A stretch of DNA of 64,000 nucleotides from Nilaparvata lugens (lineage: Eukaryota; Arthropoda; Insecta; Hemiptera; Delphacidae). This document shows positions 57,081-64,000 of the stretch, piece by piece. Location: positions 41,848,097 through 41,912,096 of the forward strand of contig NC_052507.1 of the NCBI RefSeq assembly GCF_014356525.2, given 5' to 3'. The notes under the pieces are model-generated. The model saw only the letters and a list, made by a program, of their open reading frames with translations, was not told the DNA's origin and made no database searches. Every line of letters starts with the position of its first letter. Within the stretch, counting starts at the first letter, position 1. The position numbers were made by a program, and so were the translations under genes.

Positions 57081-58944
57081 TGTCACACTAGTTCGAAAAT
57101 CACCCAAATGTTCTTAACACTCTTCATGGCGTTCACTTGTTGCTGATTTCGAGATTCACATGATAACTATTTCAATGTTAATGTCTGTGCTGTACCTGTT
57201 ATCTTAAAATGCTTATAAACTAAAAAGAAAAACTTGATTAGGCTATCAATACAATCTAATACACATGAAAATTATTTTTAAATATATATGACATTGAAAT
57301 TTGTTAACATCTTATTATACAGTCAGCAATACATAAATTGTGAAATATGGACATATCAATGATAAATTTAAAAAAATTCATTTTCATCTATTCACTGTTC
57401 AAATATCTAAATTTAATCCATTCTTCAAAATAGAAATAGAATTTCATAACACCCTGTATCATTATCAAAATTGTAAAAAACATCAGATCATCACAACAAA
57501 AATTAATTTCAATACATATTTCAATAATTTCAGACAATTGGTCTTCTATTCACAATCATTTCATAATATATCTGCATTTCATTATCATTTAATATAACAT
57601 TTCATTTATAGCATTTATAGCAAGTTCATTTCACATTTATGATTTATCATTCAGGGTTTCAAAATTATTTAGTTTTAATTTTGTTCAAAAATTGTATAAA
57701 AAGCAAATTATTTAATATTGTTAATCATCGTTTGTTGGATACTATAGTTTATTTCGACTTTTCAATGTTCTGAACACAAGCTACATTTCATGACAAAACT
57801 TTACTATCAATCATTAAACAAGAAATCATTCAAAACATCAATAATATTTTGCTTCAAAGGCAAACAATATTCATAAGTAATCTGCATCTATGGCAATCAA
57901 CATTATTAATCATTATTTTTGCATCTATGGCAATCAACATTATCATTATTTTGCATCTATGGCAATCAACATTATTAATCAACACAAAAAATATTATCTC
58001 ATTACTGCCTCTCTAAGTCATAACCTCTGTTATTCCTTCTTTAGGCAATAATGGGTTTCCATCTCAAAAAACAATCACATACCAGCAAAATTCTAATCAA
58101 CAAACCCCACTAAAAATTCTACATACACTCCAGCATCCATTTCAAACGATAATCAATCATATCAAAATTTATAGAACAAACAGTTTTAAAAATTTTGAAA
58201 AAGATATCAATCACAAAAAACTTATTTCAATTAATAATATAACAAAACGTTTTTATTCAATAAAAACATTATTATTCAAGCTAACTTTCATTAATACATC
58301 ACATATATATGGCTACAGAATTCATTAATACTTTCAAATTTTTAAGTTTATTTATTATAATAACATAATTTATAATTTAAAGACTGTATAATAAGTACAA
58401 ACATTTCAAGATTATAATACAAAGATGATCAAGATGAATAATGGGTAAATAAGTTCCCTAAAAATACAAAAAAGAGAAAAAGAAAACTGGGTAAATAAAT
58501 TCCCTAAAACAATACAAAGAAGAGAAAGATTAATAATGGGTAATAAGTTCCCTAAAACAATACACACAAAATTGATACACTTCACATAAGTGATACATGA
58601 TGAAAAAATATATCACAAGCAAACAATTCTTTACACTACAGTGGATAGATTTTAGAAAAGTTAAGTTTTATCAACAATTTAAAGATTAGGAAAATAAGCT
58701 ATTTTAACTTCTAATATTATTTCAGAAGAATACAAATTTAAATGACTATGGACAAGATTGGTTAAGATATGCATCATAGAAGAAATTTACTGAATATTAC
58801 ACAAAGACAGGAAAGAATCGAAAATTGAAAAGATTAAGGGCCAAGAAAATAGGCTACAGGAAAGAAAAAAGACACAATTATGGACTCTTACCATACACTG
58901 TGTAGCGATTATGCTATTCTGAATCCCGGCATAACACAGGATTC

Positions 58945-59658
58945 CTAATCATTGTGTGTTGGGGAATACCCTTTCATCATGTGATTCACTGTCATCATTT
59001 TGTAAGTAAGCAACTTGAAACAACCTTTGAATACTAACACATCAATGGAGACTTTATGCTTTGTTTTCTTCAAGAACATGATTTTATTCATGGGTTCATT
59101 TGTTTCAACAAAGCCATTTTGCTCACAAAAGTTAGTCATGTTCACTTGAGAATGCATTGCATACACCTTTTCAATTCTCAGTTGAAAGTTGAACTCATCA
59201 ACTTGACTCAAAGCAACATTCATTTTGTTTACATTATTCCTAACCTCCATAGAAACCTGTCTCATGTAATCATTCACTTTGTTTATAGTTTTCCTAACCT
59301 TCAATGTAGCAATATTACTTTCATGATAGTTGACTTTCAGTGAAGACAACTCCCTACCTACTTCTTTATTCAATTGTACTATCTCACTAAGGTTGACTTT
59401 TTCAACAACAGTAACTAGGCCTACAGTGTCAGAAACTTGAATGAGTTGATCCTGTATCTTAACATTACTATCTTCATGATTATCTTTCAATGTTTCATGT
59501 GCATTTTTCAATAGAAGGTTTATACTAACCTGCTCTAGTCTAATGCTAGCAAATTCTTGCTTCATCTCATCAAACCTAGCACTTTGATCTTGTTTCAAAT
59601 CATCAAACTTTTGTGTTAAGAATGCTATAAGATTCAGATCATCTTTAATGTTTGCCAT
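58945..59658 (-). CDS. Coiled-coil ORF of the non-autonomous LTR element
   Basis: 237 codons, ATG at 59658, the only sizeable frame of the element. It lies about 190 bases after the 5' LTR, where gag normally starts. The first about 160 residues are rich in charged and heptad-spaced hydrophobic residues (FDDLKQDQSARFDEMKQEF and similar), consistent with a coiled coil. The C-terminal part is basic and has no zinc knuckle or protease motif. It could be a structural gag-like protein or a captured host fragment; I do not recognise a family. The ORF is intact although the rest of the element is non-coding, which hints at selection or youth. Confidence 0.6.
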   Translation of the reverse strand: MANIKDDLNLIAFLTQKFDDLKQDQSARFDEMKQEFASIRLEQVSINLLLKNAHETLKDNHEDSNVKIQDQLIQVSDTVGLVTVVEKVNLSEIVQLNKEVGRELSSLKVNYHESNIATLKVRKTINKVNDYMRQVSMEVRNNVNKMNVALSQVDEFNFQLRIEKVYAMHSQVNMTNFCEQNGFVETNEPMNKIMFLKKTKHKVSIDVLVFKGCFKLLTYKMMTVNHMMKGYSPTHND

Positions 59659-59849
59659 TTTGTAATATGCAATGATATCTATTCATTAAAACTTGATCTC
59701 TCTTGAACCGATTTCCCATTCAGCAGTACACCACTCATAACCTATCAAGATATCTATCCTACCAATAATTTTTCATAACCAGGGATTTCATGGTGTACCA
59801 TTTGGGACATATTTATTTTGTAATTCGGTCCCACCACAGGGGTAACATT

Positions 59850-60635
59850 TGCCGTGCTACCAATTTTTCCTTAAACGGTTGGAATAGCATTTAACACCTA
59901 TCAACCTAAGGATAGTTGTCGGCTCCAATGAAATAGATTCTTGATAAATTGTGAATGGATCTATTGCCTATGAATGAGAAATCCAGTTTTCAGAGCAAAT
60001 TAACTTATAATCTTCAGATGAATTTATACAAATACACAAAGAACTATATCTTAAGCCTAATTATTTTTAGAGTAACTACGAACTAAAATACTTATCTAGT
60101 TTACAGTTGAAAAACAGTGGCTATTGGCTTGAAGACACAAATTAACTAAATCTTAACAAAATAGAACACAAAAATTTGTATAAAACTCAATTTAAAACAT
60201 TAATAAACGAAAATGATTCAGAGCAAAATTTTACAACAACACTCCTAGCCAGCCATTTTTCTAGAGAGGGCCTAACAGGAAAAAACCTAAGTTACAAGTC
60301 AGAGAGCCAACGCCTCCAACATTACAGACACGTCACCAAAATATTATAACTTACAAGTTTAGAATTCACATTCTACATCTGTTCTCAATAAAACTTTATT
60401 TTGAAACTATTATTTTAAATTTTTATATATATCTCGATTTAAATAAACCATTTATCTAGTAATTTTGTTAACCCTGCCTCGGTGACACCATGGAACAATG
60501 CAACAAACATTTACGATAATAAATTCTCTGTCAAAAAGTTTGTCCGTCTATTGATGACTCTGATATTTACTATAAAGTTCCATAGATCTCGAATTGAAGA
60601 TTCGATTCAAATGTGAGAAAAAATGTAATATTACA
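59850..60635 (-). repeat. 5' LTR (element orientation)
   Basis: 786 bp. Downstream in element orientation (59849 to 59820) is TGTGGTGGGACCGAATT, a possible tRNA primer site starting TGGTGGGACC, offset by about 12 bases. Confidence 0.88.
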
Positions 60636-60639
60636 CCTC

Positions 60640-61514
60640 TAATGAGAAAATGCTTGGATTAAGAGTCGGTTTCGATAACAACTGAAGAATCCCTTCCATT
60701 AAAAGAATATACTGAATATACGTGAGGTAAGCTACCAGTGATGAGTAGTGAAACCATTATTATACTATAATACTCAAGAAATTTTTTCTGAATAAACTGT
60801 GAAAAGTGGAGTGGAACTTAGAAGACCAATTTTTGCTCTTAAATTATCTCAAAGATGAGACTTAGCTCAAATTTTTATATTACAAACCTGCTGTTAGCAT
60901 TTTATCTAGATGCTTTACTGGTATCAAATGAATAAATTAGACCACAACTTGTAAATTATCAGCATGTAAATTATAGGGTCAAATCATTGAATAATTGAAG
61001 TGTTGAAAGTGATCTGTAGAATAGTAGCCTAATTGCAACGAAATTTTGTGGATTATTGGGTGGGGCTTGAGAGTCGACCTCGACTTTATTCATTGGCAAC
61101 TAATATTTCCCATTGACATTATCAAATTACCGGTGATCATGTTATTTTTGCTCTTACTTGCTGCAATTAAAGATAAAATTCCAAATTAAGTTGATTCAGA
61201 ATTTTCTGAATCTGGCATCCATGGATCTGTTGCCTATTCTGGAATCCTTGGCATAGCCTATCACTTATCGTACATTTCTATTTACTTGTTCAAAAGTTTA
61301 AAAGCAGCCAATCCACTGATTCTTTCTTCCATGGAAATCCATTCATACATAAGAGTACATTGATAATACTTTGTATAACATTCATTGTAGCTGATTCATC
61401 ATGTTTTCAACTTTAGTATCATGAATATTAAAGTGGGATCATTCTAATGTGAATTTGCATGAATCTTAAGTGAGTTGACTCAATCACTTCAACAGTTGAC
61501 TTTCATGATATGGT
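60640..61514. other. Gene-free AT-rich stretch
   Basis: No supported feature. Confidence 0.4.
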
Positions 61515-62213
61515 CTCATTTTATTTATTTATTTATTTGAAAATTTACATATTTGAGGGCACCAGGAACTGAATCCCATTATTGCCCTCATAACACACAT
61601 TGAGCATACAATTTGAAAATACAATACATTGAAATGAAAATAGAATAACTTAACTAATATACTATTGAGTTTTAGAAAAAACAAAATACAAAAAAAATAA
61701 ATAGAAAACCTTTCAAATATGAAACTTATAGTATAGCAGATAAAAGAAGAAGAACTAAGTATGTAACTAATACTGAAGAATTCAAGAAGAAAAGAAAAAA
61801 GAAACAAAGAAAAGAGAATTATGGAAACTTTGCAAATATGAAACTTATAAATAAAAACACTAATATATTATGTAATACATAGGAAAGAAAAAAAAAAAGA
61901 CAAAACTCAACAAACATAAATCTTATTCAAGTCCCCCTGAACACACTGTCTGAATCAAAAAAATCTAATGCATTATTAAGCCTATTGTATAATCGAAGAG
62001 ACCTAAACAGGGGAGCATTGTAACCACTGACCGTTCTACATCTAATATCAAAGGTGGGATGATCTCTGGAATTAGCCCAGTCAATGAAGGTCCAAAAAAG
62101 CAGTTTCGATCTGGAAATTAAATAAAAGCTGGATTTCCCACCATCGATAGAACCCTCCCAGAGGGTCATTCTCCCAAAAAATCCCCTTGGAGCTTTCCGC
62201 CCCAACCCCCTAA
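61515..62213 (-). mobile_element. LINE 3' end with RT C-terminal remnant
   Basis: On the minus strand, a frame of 92 codons (62205-61927) ends in GYNAPLFRSLRLYNRLNNAL, the type of C-terminal tail seen after the RT of CR1/R1-like LINEs. A 3' UTR follows, closing with a GGGCAATAATGGGATTCAG block and an AAAT simple tail (about 61515-61540). It is 5'-truncated. Confidence 0.65.
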
Positions 62214-62374
62214 AACATGAAAAATGCAGGTAAACACGGGAAATAAATTATCTCTGTAACCATTGATCGGAAACAGTTCTTTTATATGCCATTCGATTCG
62301 TTACATTACGGACTACAATATTAGTTATGTTCATTTTTTCAATAAAATTAACAGTTTTCTTGATAAAATAATAT

Positions 62375-62906
62375 ATATGAAAACAATGGCTATAGGCTTG
62401 TAAACACACACAAATCAAAATTTACAAACTTAGAACACCATACAACTGTTCAAAACTCAATTTAAAACATTAAAATTTCAATTAAACAGAAAAATATTCA
62501 GAGAGCACAAAATTAGAACACATAGCCAGCCATCATTTTTAGAGAAGACCAAACAAGTCAGAGCAAAAACCACACCTCAAAATCAGTGATGACTTCATGA
62601 ACACGTCACCAATATTAAATTCCAAAAAATTATAAATTACAAGTTTAGAATTTACATTTTACATTTGTTCTCAATAAAACTTTATTTCGAAACTGTTATT
62701 TTAAATTTATATATCCTCTATATTTATAATTTTTTATTAATTCTGTTTCTCTGTTTCGGTGATACCATGGAATGCAACACAATTATTTACGATAAATTCT
62801 CAGTCAAAAAGTTGTCCGCATATCGATTACTCTGATATTTACTATCAAGTTTTATAGATCTTGAATTGAAGATTTGATTTTAATCGAGAAAAAATGTAAT
62901 ATCACA
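62375..62906 (-). repeat. Diverged relative of the 786-bp LTR, partial
   Basis: Aligns over about 530 bp with the 54997/59850 LTRs (shared blocks ATAGCCAGCCAT, TCTCAATAAAACTTTATTT, AAAAAATGTAATATNACA), with many substitutions. It is probably an old, truncated solo LTR. Confidence 0.75.
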
Positions 62907-63168
62907 GTGTATTGGTGAAGTACAACACTTTTAAGAGTTGATTTCTGTTTCTTAATGCTCTTAAAATAGATTGTAAAAGTTTAGTTTTTGTAGAAATAAA
63001 CCTACTTATTTTTTAACATATTTAATTACTGTATACCTACTTTTGCACCCCTCTGTATAACATAGCTTTATACCACACATGTAAACATAGCTTTCATAGT
63101 TTTCAGCCAAACTTCTGAATAAACTAATATTTTAGAGATACATTTGCTTACACAGACTTTGTTTCAAC

Positions 63169-63302
63169 TCAATTAGCTTTACTCTTATGTCTCTCCTCCC
63201 GTCCTCCATCACGATCTTTGGCAAATCGAAACCAACTTTTGGCCTTTTCAATTATGTTGTACTCACTTCCTTATTCGGTCTGCTTATTATTGCAAACAAC
63301 GC
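63169..63302 (-). pseudogene. DUF4806-like gene, terminal coding exon, with in-frame stop
   Basis: Minus-strand exon after acceptor TTCTATTACAG (63313-63303). With one base from the preceding exon it reads 45 codons to TGA 63171-63169. The residues after the interruption, near AKSWFRFAKDRDGGREERHK, match the basic C-terminal tail expected of DUF4806-type proteins, so the frame is right. Codon 11 is TAA (63273-63271), which would remove that tail. It is either a pseudogene, an allele or a base error. DUF4806 proteins have no known biochemical role. The upstream exon is intact. Confidence 0.55.
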
Positions 63303-63782
63303 CTGTAATAGAATAATAAGATGACTCACTGATATTTTTGTTAATTCTTAACACTAGAGGATTAAAGTAAGTTAAACATAGAACAACTGGTATCTATTGT
63401 ATTACTGTAAATGGAAGAATGTGCCAGACCAATATTGAGCATAAAGCCTGCCACACATAGCAGCTAGTCCGCAGACACAGCCTTTTATGGTGTCATTTCT
63501 TGTGGTGTAATGAAACATCAAAATCCTATCAATCTACTGTGCAACATGCTCATGATCCTCACCATGTATTCTCTAGTATCCATGATACATTCTGTTGAAA
63601 TGTGAAGGAAATATTAAATTAATACTTAACTAGTATTTAAGTGAGTTCAAATTCAAGAGAACTAACACGATAATGTTGGTGGAACCTTTTATTATTATTA
63701 TGTTGGTGGAACCCAGCAATAGTGCCGTTATTTATAGAGAGAAATTCAAGTTCTATGTGTCATTGGGAAAAATCATACTTAC

Positions 63783-63942
63783 GGAAAATTATGTCTTTAA
63801 TTCTCAACTGAAGCAAAGCATTCTTGCCATTTTTTCCCGTCCAATTATAAGATTGTGCCATTTTGTTTGAGAATAATGGAGCTAGTGTTTTTCTGACAAC
63901 ATAATCTACTGTTTTGCCCCCTACCCGACCAAGATATTGAAC
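63783..63942 (-). CDS. DUF4806-like gene, penultimate coding exon
   Basis: The 160-bp exon lies between acceptor CATTTTCAG (63951-63943) and donor TCC|GTAAGTATG (GT at 63782-63781). It is open in one frame with 53 codons, including GRVGGKTVDYVVRK, SYNWTGKNGKNA and LRIKDIIF. The NWxGKxGK pattern followed by LxxxDxI is what I associate with the DUF4806 domain found in many insect proteins of unknown function. Earlier exons must lie to the right of the window. The family name is from memory of the pattern, not from a search. Confidence 0.6.
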
Positions 63943-64000
63943 CTGAAAATGAACACACTGATTAATTCACATTAATAACAAAATTAGAAAAGGTGAACTC

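Larger units (their letters stand above)
54997..60635 (-). mobile_element. Non-autonomous LTR retrotransposon
   Basis: The 786-bp LTRs at 54997-55782 and 59850-60635 differ at about two positions by eye, with CCTC target duplication at 54993-54996 and 60636-60639. On the minus strand the LTR runs TGTAAT...GGCA. A purine tract (plus-strand CCCCCCTCTT, 55787-55796) abuts the 54997-55782 LTR, which therefore is the 3' LTR. Only one ORF is present and no polymerase. Relatively recent insertion. Confidence 0.88.

Noticed and set aside
56468..57091. Gly-Ile/Ala and Pro-Met/Asn-Ala ORFs on opposite strands
   Set aside because: Both follow the 6-bp minisatellite period. No start context or conserved flanks support either.

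Overview
The window is eukaryotic DNA, AT-rich and made mostly of transposable elements. The split exons, CA/TG microsatellites, APE-type non-LTR retrotransposons, Ty3/gypsy elements and short TIR elements fit an arthropod. My recollection of some repeat families points to a hemipteran (planthopper-like) insect, but that is inference and I could not search. Only two stretches look like host genes: a two-exon end of a DUF4806-like gene at the right edge (minus strand, one in-frame stop) and a possible signal-peptide exon near 16.4-16.55 kb (minus strand).

Layout: 1-3.46 kb, a decayed LINE cut by the window edge. 3.5-10.2 kb, intergenic DNA with repeats and a CA microsatellite. 10.27-12.25 kb, an exact-looking 993-bp tandem duplication covering the 5' LTR of a young Ty3/gypsy element (11918-15929; identical 144-bp LTRs, CTTAT target duplication, gag-protease and RT-RNaseH-integrase frames, and a possible self-priming signal). 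19.86-20.47 kb, a large fold-back built from two MITE copies. 21.05-40.9 kb, a large gypsy-like element with gag, protease and an integrase tail but no reverse transcriptase, tandem 149-bp repeats in its LTRs, and a long internal array of tiny GNRA-type hairpins.

Nested inside that array is the most striking object: a non-LTR retrotransposon, here called H1 (28471-37658). It has three overlapping ORFs: a CCHC gag-like ORF1, a stand-alone ORF2 encoding a superfamily-1 RNA helicase of the kind found in tobamo/virga-like plus-strand RNA viruses, and an ORF3 with endonuclease and reverse transcriptase. A second, more decayed relative, H2 (about 44268-52349), has the same three-ORF order and the same overlap lengths (11 nt and 8 nt). 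The helicase is therefore an inherited part of this LINE family. The H1 breaks I could resolve are all single-base losses at short homopolymer runs, so H1 may be intact in the animal and only broken in the assembly.

Right part: repeat copies flanking H2, two convergent tRNA-like units with Pol III-type T runs, MITEs, a TTAA-bounded TIR element with a nested palindrome, a minus-strand non-autonomous LTR retrotransposon (54997-60635; 786-bp LTRs, CCTC target duplication) with one coiled-coil ORF, a LINE 3' end, a diverged LTR relative, and the DUF4806-like exons.
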